From Mesorhizobium onobrychidis (GTDB lineage Bacteria; Pseudomonadota; Alphaproteobacteria; Rhizobiales; Rhizobiaceae), in contig NZ_CP062229.1 of the NCBI RefSeq assembly GCF_024707545.1, positions 1,302,001-1,366,000 of the forward strand: DNA of 64,000 bases, given 5' to 3'. Below, piece after piece: positions 43,204 through 51,320 of this stretch. Every line of letters begins with the position of its first letter. Position 1 is the stretch's first letter. The translations under genes and the position numbers were made by a program. The notes beneath the pieces are model-generated. The model searched no databases. It was not told the DNA's origin and was given only the letters and a program-made list of their open reading frames with translations.

Positions 43204-43923
43204 TCAGGTTCGCGCGGCCCGGTCCGGTGCCATGCCGTAATCCTCGCTGCGCTCAACCGCACGATAGAAATCGGCGAGCTGCTTGCCGCGCTCCGGCTTG
43301 AAAACGCGGCCGGCGATGACAACCGAAGCGATGCGGTCAATGCGGAAAGCGCGAAAATCGTCTCGCATCTCGCACCAGGCAACCAGCGTCCACACCTTGC
43401 CCCAGAACCACAGGCCCAATGGCCGGATGTCGCGCGCGGTGCTGCGGCCTGCTTCGTCGGAGTAGTCGATGGTCAGCACCTGGCGTTTTTCCACCGCGCG
43501 CTCGATCAAGTCGATTGCTTCGCGGGCGGCGTCGCTCACCACCCACATCGGCGTGTGGATTTCGGTGCGGGCGATGCGGTCCTTTTCGGCATCGGGCAGC
43601 ACGGCGCCGATCTTGACCAGCGCCTCGTCGGCTGCCCGCGCCATGGCAGCGCCGCCAAACGCACGCACCATGCGGGCGCCGGCGACCAGCGCGACGATCT
43701 CGTCACGCGTGAACATCAGCGGCGGAAGGTCGAAACCCTCCCTCATCATGTAGCCGACGCCGGCCTCGCCGTCGATCGGCACACCGGTCGACTGCAGGTC
43801 GGCGATGTCGCGGTAGATGGTTCGCTCGGAAACCTCGAGCCACGTGCCCAGCTTCTGGGCGGTGACCAGACGGCCACCGCGCAGATGCTGCACGATCTGG
43901 AAGAGCCTGTCGGCGCGGCGCAT
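43204..43923 (-). CDS. YafY-type HTH/WYL-domain transcriptional regulator
   Basis: The 239-residue protein has an N-terminal HTH_11 domain (MRRADRLFQIVQHLRGGRLV, LEVSERTIYRDIADLQ) and a WYL domain (about 130-210, LTIDYSDEAGRSTARDIRPLGLWFWGKVWTLVAWCEMR). YafY-type regulators are often found with VOC or DinB genes. Downstream on the strand are none; upstream lie a hypothetical gene and a VOC gene, and palindromes near 44817 and 45732 could be its targets. The start is the ATG at 43923, as a REP-like repeat fills the gap before it. Confidence 0.9.
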   Translation of the reverse strand: MRRADRLFQIVQHLRGGRLVTAQKLGTWLEVSERTIYRDIADLQSTGVPIDGEAGVGYMMREGFDLPPLMFTRDEIVALVAGARMVRAFGGAAMARAADEALVKIGAVLPDAEKDRIARTEIHTPMWVVSDAAREAIDLIERAVEKRQVLTIDYSDEAGRSTARDIRPLGLWFWGKVWTLVAWCEMRDDFRAFRIDRIASVVIAGRVFKPERGKQLADFYRAVERSEDYGMAPDRAART

Positions 43924-43950
43924 CGTATGGTCCCTCGATGTTGTTTTTAT

Positions 43951-43995
43951 GCATGTCGTTGTCCCAAAACCGGTTCCCACTTTTGGGCGACATGC
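43951..43995. repeat. REP-like palindrome (CCAAAACCGGTTCCC type), copy 5
   Basis: GCATGTCG and CGACATGC ends and an inner CCCAAAA/TTTTGGG stem flank CCGGTTCCC. It fills the 73-base gap between the conserved hypothetical gene and the WYL regulator. Confidence 0.75.
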
Positions 43996-43996
43996 A

Positions 43997-44407
43997 TTAT
44001 GGTTCGAGTCCTTCGCGCTTGCGCTGCACGGCGACGAATGCCGCGCCGAAGGACAACTTCCCTGTTGTCGGCGTCTTTGCATCCAGCACCCGCCAGAACG
44101 GCGCGATGTCGCTCAGCGTCATGCCGCGTTCCAGATCCTCGTTGGCTGCCTCGGCGACAGTGCGCAGATGATAGCCGATGGTGACCGGACATGTCACTTC
44201 GGCGCCGTGCTCGATGGCGAGCGCAGTGCGCAATGCGCGGACATCCATGGCCACGCCCTTTGGAATGGAGCGGATGAAATCATCAACCTGCCGTGCCGTC
44301 GGCACCAGCATCGGCTGGCCCTCGACGACGTCGCCAACAGTGCGCGGCGTCGCCTTGATACCGTTGATGCCTGGCGTGTTCAGCCTGTCGTTCCAGCTCT
44401 TTACCAT
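43997..44407 (-). CDS. Conserved hypothetical protein, possibly MGMT DNA-binding-domain-like
   Basis: The 136-residue protein (VKSWNDRLNTPG, ATPRTVGDVVEGQPMLVPTA, IPKGVAMDVRALRTALAIEHG, CPVTIGYHLRTVAEAANED) has no motif that fixes a function. The alternation resembles the winged-helix part of alkyltransferase-like proteins, but the PCHR active site is absent. It lies seven bases from the VOC gene stop on the same strand and may be co-transcribed with it. Confidence 0.7.
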   Translation of the reverse strand: MVKSWNDRLNTPGINGIKATPRTVGDVVEGQPMLVPTARQVDDFIRSIPKGVAMDVRALRTALAIEHGAEVTCPVTIGYHLRTVAEAANEDLERGMTLSDIAPFWRVLDAKTPTTGKLSFGAAFVAVQRKREGLEP

Positions 44408-44414
44408 GCGTCAC

Positions 44415-44780
44415 CTAGACGAAGAGCCCAAAGCTGTTGCCGTCCGGGTCGAGGCAATAGGCGAATGTGCCCGCCGGAATGGAGATCACAGGCGAGACGA
44501 CCTGACCGCCGTTCTGCCTCACCCGTTCGATGGCATCCTCGATCGGCGCGGCAACCGACAGATGGATGGTCGGGCCGGTTCCCGGTGCTGCGGGTTTCCC
44601 GGGGTAGACGTGCCCGGATGCCATTCGGTCCTGCGCGGCGAACATGGCCATCGGGTTCGGGCCGCTCTCCTCCAGGATGAGATCATTCTGAAGCACCGAC
44701 CCATAGAAGGCGCGCGCCCGATCCATGTCGGTGACCGGGATCTCGAACCATGCCGAGGCTTTTGCCGGGACGAAGGCCAT
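44415..44780 (-). CDS. VOC family protein (glyoxalase/bleomycin-resistance-like)
   Basis: The 121-residue protein has the VOC beta-alpha-beta-beta-beta pattern (WFEIPVTDMDRARAFYGSVL, FAYCLDPDGNSFGLF), resembling PhnB/27 kDa-antigen-like enzymes. The start is the ATG at 44780, preceded by AGGAGA. It is followed by a hypothetical gene and the WYL regulator, and preceded by a palindrome at 44817 shared with the DUF1127 promoter. The substrate is unknown. Confidence 0.88.
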   Translation of the reverse strand: MAFVPAKASAWFEIPVTDMDRARAFYGSVLQNDLILEESGPNPMAMFAAQDRMASGHVYPGKPAAPGTGPTIHLSVAAPIEDAIERVRQNGGQVVSPVISIPAGTFAYCLDPDGNSFGLFV

Positions 44781-44816
44781 GTCTGTCTCCTGATACTGTC
44801 GCACTATTGCACGCCG

Positions 44817-44840
44817 CTCCTGACACCATACTGTCAGGAG
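44817..44840. promoter_or_regulatory. Operator-like palindrome CTCCTGACA/TGTCAGGAG, copy A
   Basis: Nine-base arms CTCCTGACA and TGTCAGGAG flank CCATAC, upstream of the VOC gene and overlapping the DJ-1 stop codon. The flanking ACTATTGCAC also matches the copy at 45732. A shared repressor site is likely. Confidence 0.65.
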
Positions 44841-45436
44841 GCTTCAGCATGTTCCCCTTCGGCATACTCCTTGGCGAACAGCGTACGCATCTGTGCGAGA
44901 TCGCTGCTTCTCTGGGGATAGAGCGTCTTCAAATAGGCAAGAGCGAAGGTGCCGGGAGCCGAACCCGGCGCAGACACGATGCGGCCGTCGGCGACGGCGT
45001 AGGGCACATCCAGATAGTTCTGAGCGCCCGGATAGCCCGGTTCCTTTTCATTGATCCAGTCACGACCATTGCTGGTGTGTTTGGCTTTATCGAACAGGCC
45101 GGCACGCGCCAGTGCCAGCGTGCCGGCGCAGATGCCGCCGACCACGCCGCCGCGCGTCGCAATTGCCGTCAGCAGTCCGGAGATATCAGGCGGTGCATCG
45201 ACCCACTGGTCGGAGCCGACGACCGCGACGGCGTCGAGATCGGTGTTTTCATCAACCTCGGCGGAGCGATCGGGCGTCAGCACAAATCCGCTGGCCGAGG
45301 TCACCGGCTTGCCGTTCGGCGTCAGCGACACCGCGCGCGCACCGAACCATTCGACCGCCGAAGCCGCCAGCAAGCCGTATTCCCAGTCGGCGAAGCGATT
45401 GATGAATAGGACGCCGATGGTCTTCTGTTCGGACAT
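44834..45436 (-). CDS. DJ-1/PfpI family protein
   Basis: The 200-residue protein fits the DJ-1/PfpI glutamine-amidotransferase-like superfamily. The nucleophile elbow is GGICAGTLALA with its Cys, and the expected upstream acidic residue lies in the first strands (IGVLFINRFADWEYGL). Members are glyoxalases, chaperones or transcriptional cofactors. It lies upstream of the VOC gene on the same strand, with a palindrome over its stop. Confidence 0.9.
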   Translation of the reverse strand: MSEQKTIGVLFINRFADWEYGLLAASAVEWFGARAVSLTPNGKPVTSASGFVLTPDRSAEVDENTDLDAVAVVGSDQWVDAPPDISGLLTAIATRGGVVGGICAGTLALARAGLFDKAKHTSNGRDWINEKEPGYPGAQNYLDVPYAVADGRIVSAPGSAPGTFALAYLKTLYPQRSSDLAQMRTLFAKEYAEGEHAEAS

Positions 45437-45522
45437 TTCCTGCTCCGTCTTTCGGCCCGCCGGACTTATTTATCTGGGCGCCGTGGCGTCCGCATCCAAA
45501 CTGCTGCCGCGAAAAAATCGCC

Positions 45523-45690
45523 TCAATGGCCGCGGCCGTGGCGGCCTTCGTAATTATCCGGCCAACCGATGTCCTTGCGGATGCTCTGCGGCAAGCCATT
45601 CATGAAACGCCGGGTGCGGATCTCGTTGCGCATCGTCCTGATCTTGCCGACATAGTGCTGCACGCTGCGCAGAATGGTAAAACCGTTCAT
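45523..45690 (-). CDS. DUF1127 domain-containing small protein (second)
   Basis: The 55-residue gene encodes NGFTILRSVQHYVGKIRTMR, then NEIRTRRFMNGLPQSIRKDIGWPD, a DUF1127 protein with a His/Arg tail. The ATG at 45690 is preceded by GAGGAGA; longer in-frame starts cross the palindrome and are not credible. Its promoter holds the strong palindrome at 45732-45757, shared in sequence with the VOC promoter. Confidence 0.88.
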   Translation of the reverse strand: MNGFTILRSVQHYVGKIRTMRNEIRTRRFMNGLPQSIRKDIGWPDNYEGRHGRGH

Positions 45691-45731
45691 AGCTGGTCTC
45701 CTCTCTTTCGATGGAGACACTATCGCACACC

Positions 45732-45757
45732 CCTCCTGACAGCAGTCTGTCAGGAGG
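45732..45757. promoter_or_regulatory. Operator-like palindrome CCTCCTGACAG/CTGTCAGGAGG, copy B
   Basis: Perfect 11-base arms surround CAGT, upstream of the second DUF1127 gene. The core CTCCTGACA...TGTCAGGAG and the flank ACTATCGCAC match copy A upstream of the VOC gene. The nearby WYL regulator is the leading candidate binder, by context. Confidence 0.7.
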
Positions 45758-45959
45758 TTTGATGGCCTTGGTGATGCTGCCGGTTGTCTTCCCGATCTCG
45801 CCGGTGCGAGGCACGCCGGCCTGTTCATCGCATGTCCCTGTCAGGGTTGAGATCGTTCAGCTTGCGGCGACGGACTGTCGGAATTCGCATCCTTCTGCGA
45901 TAGGGTCGGCGTTCTGATATTGAAGGAGAAAAATTTTCCAGAGATCAGGGAGGACGACC

Positions 45960-46913
45960 ATGGGCCTGCAACTGACGGGAATTCACCATCTAACCGCTAT
46001 CACCGCGAATGCGCCGGGAAACCTTCGTTTCTACACCGGTACTTTGGGGCTGCGGCTGGTCAAGAAGACGGTCAATCAGGACGACACGTCAGCCTATCAC
46101 CTTTTCTATGCCGACGCCGAGGCGACGCCTGGCACCGATCTTACCTTCTTCGATTGGCCGGTCGGACGCGAACGGCGCGGCACCAACAGCATCGTGCGGA
46201 CCAGCCTGAGGGTCGCCAGCCCCGAAAGCCTTGCCTGGTGGAAGGAGCGCCTGGCCGGCAAGACCGTCGCAACGGGAGAGATCGGCGATGTTGGCGGCTA
46301 CCCGTCGCTGGATTTCGAAGACCCAGAAGGCCAGCGCCTGCGTCTCGTCAGCGATGGCGGCAAGGGCGACAGTCATCCCTGGGCTCAAAGCCCGGTCCCA
46401 GTCGAGCACCAGATACGCGGGCTCGGGCCTATCGTCATCAGCGTTCCCGACATCACCAACACTGAAACCGTGCTGACCAGAGTGATGAACATGCACAAGG
46501 CGCGGGACTATGCCTCGCCGGATGGTCAGGGCCAGGTCCATGTCTTCGAAATGGGAGCAGGCGGGCCGGCGGCGGAGCTTCATGTCGCGGTGCAGCCGGG
46601 CCTTGCGCCGGCAAGGCAGGGCGCCGGTGCGGTCCACCATGTGGCATTCAGGGCGCCGGATCAGGAGACCTTGCACCAATGGACCGCGCGGCTGGCCGAG
46701 TTTCGTCTGCCGTCAAGCGGCGAGGTCGAGCGATACTACTTCCGCTCGCTCTATTTCCGTGAGCCGAACGGCATATTGTTCGAGATTGCCACCGACGGCC
46801 CAGGGTTCACGGCCGACGAGCCGCTGGAGACGCTGGGCGAAAGGCTGGCCTTGCCACCATTCCTGGAACCGAACCGGGCGGCGATCGAGGCCGGCCTCAA
46901 GCCGCTGGCATAG
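45960..46913 (+). CDS. Ring-cleaving-dioxygenase-like VOC protein (MhqO type)
   Basis: The 317-residue protein has two VOC modules, starting [36 protein letters not shown] and later [14 protein letters not shown]. The His in each module and the Glu in [16 protein letters not shown] supply a 2-His-1-Glu type metal site. It matches MhqO/MhqA-like proteins linked to hydroquinone resistance. It stands alone on the plus strand with a GGGAGG-like site. Confidence 0.9.
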   Translation: MGLQLTGIHHLTAITANAPGNLRFYTGTLGLRLVKKTVNQDDTSAYHLFYADAEATPGTDLTFFDWPVGRERRGTNSIVRTSLRVASPESLAWWKERLAGKTVATGEIGDVGGYPSLDFEDPEGQRLRLVSDGGKGDSHPWAQSPVPVEHQIRGLGPIVISVPDITNTETVLTRVMNMHKARDYASPDGQGQVHVFEMGAGGPAAELHVAVQPGLAPARQGAGAVHHVAFRAPDQETLHQWTARLAEFRLPSSGEVERYYFRSLYFREPNGILFEIATDGPGFTADEPLETLGERLALPPFLEPNRAAIEAGLKPLA

Positions 46914-46988
46914 CGCATCTCAGCGCTGTGGCGACCCGGCGCGAGCGGAGCGCTTTGACAGCCGACCGCGATGCTGGTCAAAGGCGGC

Positions 46989-47150
46989 ATGTCGAAACTT
47001 CTCGCGCTCGTCATCGTCGCCATGATGGTCATTCAGCTGATCAAGCCGCTCGGCTGGCCGGGGCTGAAGCGGCGCAGCGATTTTTGGAAGCTGGCGGTAT
47101 TGGCGATGGCGGCGATTTCGATAACAGCGGCGCTGGGGCATTGGACGTAG
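46989..47150 (+). CDS. Small two-helix membrane protein
   Basis: The 53-residue open frame begins at an ATG preceded by AAAGG and encodes SKLLALVIVAMMVIQLIKPL, a basic loop GLKRRSDFW and KLAVLAMAAISITAALGHW. Two hydrophobic helices with a positive loop are typical of a real membrane peptide. An ATG 18 bases earlier (46971) is possible. It ends 13 bases before the convergent SGNH hydrolase stop. Confidence 0.6.
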   Translation: MSKLLALVIVAMMVIQLIKPLGWPGLKRRSDFWKLAVLAMAAISITAALGHWT

Positions 47151-47163
47151 GGCTGGCGGCCCG

Positions 47164-47895
47164 CTATGCGAGGCGTGGTTCATTGGCCAGCACCAGGCCG
47201 ACGAGATGTTCCGCCCAGGCCCGGTAGCCGGCTTCCGAGGCATGAAATCCGTCGGAGGCAAAACCGGCTTCGGCATCGGTGATCGGCAGGCGCGGCGCCG
47301 GCACCGCGCCGCGTTCGAGGCAGAGGCGCTCGCCCATCCGGTTCATCTCGGCGGCGCGGATCTCCAGGATTTTTCCGAGCAGCGGCGGCATTGCCGGTGC
47401 CCGGGTGAATTCCAGCACCGGCGACCACACCACGCGCGCCTCCGGCCATTTAGCGCGCAACGCGTAGAGCAGGCCGCCAAAATCGCTCTTGAAGCGTGGC
47501 ACCGAGTGGAAGTTCTTGGTGTCGTTGGTGCCGATGGCAAGCACGATATGCGTCCAGGGATCGGCCGACAGGTTGGGCAGCACGTGGTCGCGGATCTGGC
47601 CCGAGGTCGCCGAGTTGAAGCCGGCTGCCCGCCAGCGCACCGCACGGCCAGTGCGTTTCGAGATTAGCTCGGCCAGTTGCGCGGCCAGCCCGTACTCGGA
47701 ATTGCCGATGCCGACCGAGACCGCGGAAGAATCGCCAAGCATCAGAAGCGAGACCGCCGGAGCCTGGCCTGATATCTCGTGCATGACCGGACCTTGCGCC
47801 GGCAGCATGCGGGTGGTGCGGCGGCGCACGCCGAGCCCCTGCCAGACATAGACCGGAAAGGCGAGCCAGGTGAGGAGGGCAAGAAAGCGCTGCAT
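47164..47895 (-). CDS. SGNH/GDSL-type esterase
   Basis: The 243-residue protein has an N-terminal membrane segment (about 3-18) and an SGNH hydrolase domain. Block I is MLGDSSAVSVGIG, with the nucleophile Ser after GDS. Block III is AIGTNDTKN, and block V is DGFHASEAGY with Asp and His. It likely acts as a lipase or esterase at the membrane or periplasm. It stands alone. Confidence 0.9.
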   Translation of the reverse strand: MQRFLALLTWLAFPVYVWQGLGVRRRTTRMLPAQGPVMHEISGQAPAVSLLMLGDSSAVSVGIGNSEYGLAAQLAELISKRTGRAVRWRAAGFNSATSGQIRDHVLPNLSADPWTHIVLAIGTNDTKNFHSVPRFKSDFGGLLYALRAKWPEARVVWSPVLEFTRAPAMPPLLGKILEIRAAEMNRMGERLCLERGAVPAPRLPITDAEAGFASDGFHASEAGYRAWAEHLVGLVLANEPRLA

Positions 47896-47993
47896 CGCAA
47901 ACCGTTAATGGGGCAAGTCCGTTAAAGGCATAGCGAGCAGCACTTAGCGCATATCGGGCTAGAGGCGAAAGACCTTGCGTCGACTGCCCGTCG

Positions 47994-48733
47994 TCAATGG
48001 CAACAGGCGTCCTGCATCTCGGGCATGTCTGCATATTCATCGTGCAGCCGCACCCAGTCCATCAGGCTGTGGTAGGGACCTGTCTCGTTGCGGCCCTTCG
48101 GCGTCAGGTCGAGATAGTGATAGGCACCGATCAGCGGATCACCGCCCCTCGATCGCGACATGAAGGTCAGGAAGATGTCGCCGTTCTCATCCCTGTAGAA
48201 CACGCTGGTGCCGGGAAGGTCTTTCGATTTCAGCGCGCGCTGCTCGAAATTGTAGGTCGTGTAGCCGGATGCGATCTGCTTGTCGGTGAAGGAAACCTGC
48301 ATGTCGAAGTTGAAGTCCGAGGCGTAGGACGACACCCAGTCGAATTTCCAGCCCATGCGCTGTTTGTAGGGCAGAAATTCAGCCAACGGCGCCCGCGAGA
48401 TCACGATCAGCGACACATCGTGGTGCTTGAGGTGCTGGTTGGCGCCGTCGATGTGGTCGGCAAGTAAGGAACACCTTCGCAACGGTAGTCGGCGCCCGGC
48501 CCGAACATGAAGTGGTAGACGATCAGCTGGCTTGCGCCGGCGAATAGGTCAGCCAGGTTCTTCGGCCCTTGTTCGGTCTCGAAGACATAGTCCTTCCGGA
48601 TCTTCAACCAAGGCAATTCCCGCCGTTCGGCGGCGATGCGGTCGCGAAATCGCGTCAATTCCTTCTCACGCGCCAGATGCGCCTTGTGCGCCTGGAACCA
48701 GTCTTCCCGTGAAACGATCTTGTTGTTTGGCAT
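47994..48733 (-). pseudogene. DUF899 (thioredoxin-like) protein gene with a -1 frameshift
   Basis: Two frames cover one DUF899 gene. The N-terminal frame (48733 down to about 48476) reads VSREDWFQAHKAHLAREKEL, then RRELPWLKI, YHFMFGPGADYRCEG. The second frame (from about 48473 to 47994) continues CSLLADHIDGANQHLKHHDV, then SLIVISRAPLAEF. They join if one base is restored at 48474-48475, inside the family's Cys-containing CEGCS motif. It is either a true frameshift or an assembly error; the rest looks intact. Confidence 0.85.
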
Positions 48734-48849
48734 CAGCCTGCTCCTCTTTGAGCCCTAAGGACGTTTGGGCTCAACGCGAGCCGACACGGCCCTCGCTTTT
48801 TCTGGAGCAAGTGGAACCCGGGCAGATGGCCCGGGTTCGAAAAATCCGG

Positions 48850-49875
48850 TCAGGCGGCCTGTTCCAGTTCCGGCTGCCATTTTCCAAGCGCGGCCAGATG
48901 GTTCATGTGGGCGCGGTGGGCGAAGGCGGCCTGGGCAGCGGCGACGTTGGCCGCCTTGCCGCTCCACGCCTTCTGTGGCGCCGCCTGCAAGGCGCGGCCG
49001 TAGGAGAAAGTCAATTTCCATGGATGCGGGCCGATGGCATTGATGGCATTGAGGTTGGCGGTCGCCTCCTCGTCCGATTGCCCGCCGGAGAGAAAGGCGA
49101 TCCCCCCAATCGCGGCCGGCACCGTTTCGCGGAACAGTTTTATGGTCTTTTCGGCGACTTCCTCGGGGCTGCTGGTCTTGCCCGACTTCTTGCCGGCGAG
49201 AACCATGTTCGGCTTCAGGATGGTGCCTTCGAGGACGACGCGGGCCGCGTAGAGCTCGGTGTAGAGTTTTGTCAGCGTTGCCTTGCTGATCTCGTAGCAG
49301 GTGCCGATGTCATGGGCGCCGTCCATCAGCACCTCCGGCTCGACGATCGGCACGATGCCGGCCTCCTGGCAAAGCGCCGCATAGCGGGCGAGCGCATGCG
49401 CGTTCGAGCCGATCGACGTGGCGGAAGGCACGCCTTTGGCGACGTCGATGTCGATCACCGCACGCCATTTGGCGAAACGGGCGCCGAGCTTGTAATAGTC
49501 GGCGAGCCGCTCGCGCAAGCCGTCGAGGCCTTCGGTGATCGTATCGCCGGGGTACCCAGCCAGGGGCTTGGCGCCGGCATCGACCTTGATGCCTGGGATG
49601 GCGCCGGTCGCCTTGATGATGTCGACGAGCGGCGTGCCGTCCGCGGCCTTCTGGCGGATGGTCTCGTCATAGAGGATGACGCCGGAAATGTATCTGGTCA
49701 TCGCCTCCTTGGCGCGGAACATCATCTCGCGATAGTCGCGGCGGCTGTCGGCGGTCGATTCGACGCCGATCACGTCGAAGCGCTTCTTGATGGTGCCGGA
49801 GCTTTCGTCGGCGGCCAAAAGACCCTTGCCGTCGGCCACCATCGCGGCGGCAATGTCCTCGAGACGTTCGCTCAT
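48850..49875 (-). CDS. Fructose-bisphosphate aldolase, class I
   Basis: The 341-residue enzyme splits fructose 1,6-bisphosphate into dihydroxyacetone phosphate and glyceraldehyde 3-phosphate through a Schiff base. The early AADESSGTIKKRF motif and the active-site lysine in LEGTILKPNMVLAG (Lys221) are characteristic of class I. It lies downstream of pgk on the same strand, and with gap and tkt forms a sugar-phosphate cluster. Confidence 0.96.
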   Translation of the reverse strand: MSERLEDIAAAMVADGKGLLAADESSGTIKKRFDVIGVESTADSRRDYREMMFRAKEAMTRYISGVILYDETIRQKAADGTPLVDIIKATGAIPGIKVDAGAKPLAGYPGDTITEGLDGLRERLADYYKLGARFAKWRAVIDIDVAKGVPSATSIGSNAHALARYAALCQEAGIVPIVEPEVLMDGAHDIGTCYEISKATLTKLYTELYAARVVLEGTILKPNMVLAGKKSGKTSSPEEVAEKTIKLFRETVPAAIGGIAFLSGGQSDEEATANLNAINAIGPHPWKLTFSYGRALQAAPQKAWSGKAANVAAAQAAFAHRAHMNHLAALGKWQPELEQAA

Positions 49876-50013
49876 GATGCATCCTCCTGAAACGGTTGTT
49901 TCAAGCTAGCAGACCACTAGAGCAAGGCAGGTTCAAGTCGAACCATTGCAAGCGGAAAGCTCGAATCGATTGAAACGCGCCAACGCCCCTCGTTCGCCTG
50001 TCGCCTCAGGGCC

Positions 50014-51210
50014 TCAGCGCTTCAGCACATCGACACCGGGCAGCGGCTTGCCCTCCATCCATTCCAGAAAGGCGCCGCCGGCGGTCGAGACGTAGGTGAA
50101 ATCGTCGGCGACGCCGGCATGGTTGAGTGCTGCAACCGTGTCACCGCCGCCAGCCACCGAGACCAGTTTGCCGGCCTTGGTGCGGGCCGCGGCGTGCCTG
50201 GCTGCCGCCACCGTCGCCCGGTCGAACGGCTCGATCTCGAAGGCGCCGAGCGGACCGTTCCAGACCAGGGTCGCGGCGCGGTCGATCCAGTCGGCAACGG
50301 TCTTCACCGTCTTTTCGCCGACATCGAGGATCATGGCGTCGGCCGGCATCTCTGATATGGCGACGGTTTCGCTGGCGGCGCCCGCCTTGAATTCCCTGGC
50401 GACGACACCGTCGATCGGCAGGATGACGGCGCAGCCGGCTTCGGCCGCCTCGATCATGATCTGCTTGGCGGTCTTGGCGAGGTCGTGCTCGCACAGTGAT
50501 TTTCCGACATCGGTGCCGCGCGCGGCCAGGAAGGTGTTGGCCATGCCGCCGCCGATGACCAGCGCGTCGACCTTCTTCACCAGATTCATCAGCAGGTCGA
50601 TCTTGCTCGAGACCTTGGCGCCGCCGACGATGGCGACGACAGGGCGCGCGGGATTGCCGAGGCCCTTTTCCAGCGCGTCAAGTTCGGCCTGCATGGTACG
50701 GCCGGCGAAAGCCGGCAGCAGGTGCGCAAGCCCTTCCGTCGACGAATGGGCACGGTGGGCGGCGGAAAAGGCGTCGTTGACGAAGATGTCGCCATTGGCG
50801 GCGAGCTTTTCGGTGAAGTCCGGGTCGTTCTTCTCCTCGCTCTTGTAGAAGCGGGTGTTTTCGAGCAGCAGCACGTCGCCGTTGCCCATCGCGGCGACGG
50901 CGCTCGCGGCCTTGTCGCCGATGCAATCGGCCGCGAAGCCGACAGGGCGGCTGAGCACCTCCGCGGTCGCCTTGGCGATCGGCTCAAGCGAGAATTCGGG
51001 CGACGGTCCATCCTTGGGCCGGCCGAAATGGGCAAGCAGGATGACCTTGGCGCCCTTGCCGGAAAGCTCGGCGATGGTCGGCGCGATGCGCTCGATGCGG
51101 GTGGCGTCGGTGACCTTGCCGTCGGCGACGGGAACGTTGAGGTCGACGCGCACCAGCACGCGCTTGCCGTCGATGTTGCCGATGTCGTCCAGTGTCTTGA
51201 AGCCGGCCAT
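50014..51210 (-). CDS. pgk: Phosphoglycerate kinase
   Basis: The 398-residue enzyme transfers phosphate between 1,3-bisphosphoglycerate and ADP. It begins at [28 protein letters not shown], with the substrate-site [15 protein letters not shown] and the late GGGDTVAAL nucleotide loop. The start is the ATG at 51210, and the ORF upstream of it is non-coding. The potassium/proton antiporter gene lies upstream, between this gene and gap. Confidence 0.96.
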   Translation of the reverse strand: MAGFKTLDDIGNIDGKRVLVRVDLNVPVADGKVTDATRIERIAPTIAELSGKGAKVILLAHFGRPKDGPSPEFSLEPIAKATAEVLSRPVGFAADCIGDKAASAVAAMGNGDVLLLENTRFYKSEEKNDPDFTEKLAANGDIFVNDAFSAAHRAHSSTEGLAHLLPAFAGRTMQAELDALEKGLGNPARPVVAIVGGAKVSSKIDLLMNLVKKVDALVIGGGMANTFLAARGTDVGKSLCEHDLAKTAKQIMIEAAEAGCAVILPIDGVVAREFKAGAASETVAISEMPADAMILDVGEKTVKTVADWIDRAATLVWNGPLGAFEIEPFDRATVAAARHAAARTKAGKLVSVAGGGDTVAALNHAGVADDFTYVSTAGGAFLEWMEGKPLPGVDVLKR

Positions 51211-51320
51211 GCTGTTCCCTTTCGCGAAAAATCGCGGGGACCTTACCCCGCACCAACGACGATGCAAGACCTGCAATGGTGCTACGCGGAAAATACGACC
51301 ACGGCCTGTGTCGGAAGCCG

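Noticed and set aside
48532..49890. A 452-residue plus-strand frame over the aldolase and DUF899 region
   Set aside because: It overlaps a clear class I aldolase on the other strand and shows only shadow composition.
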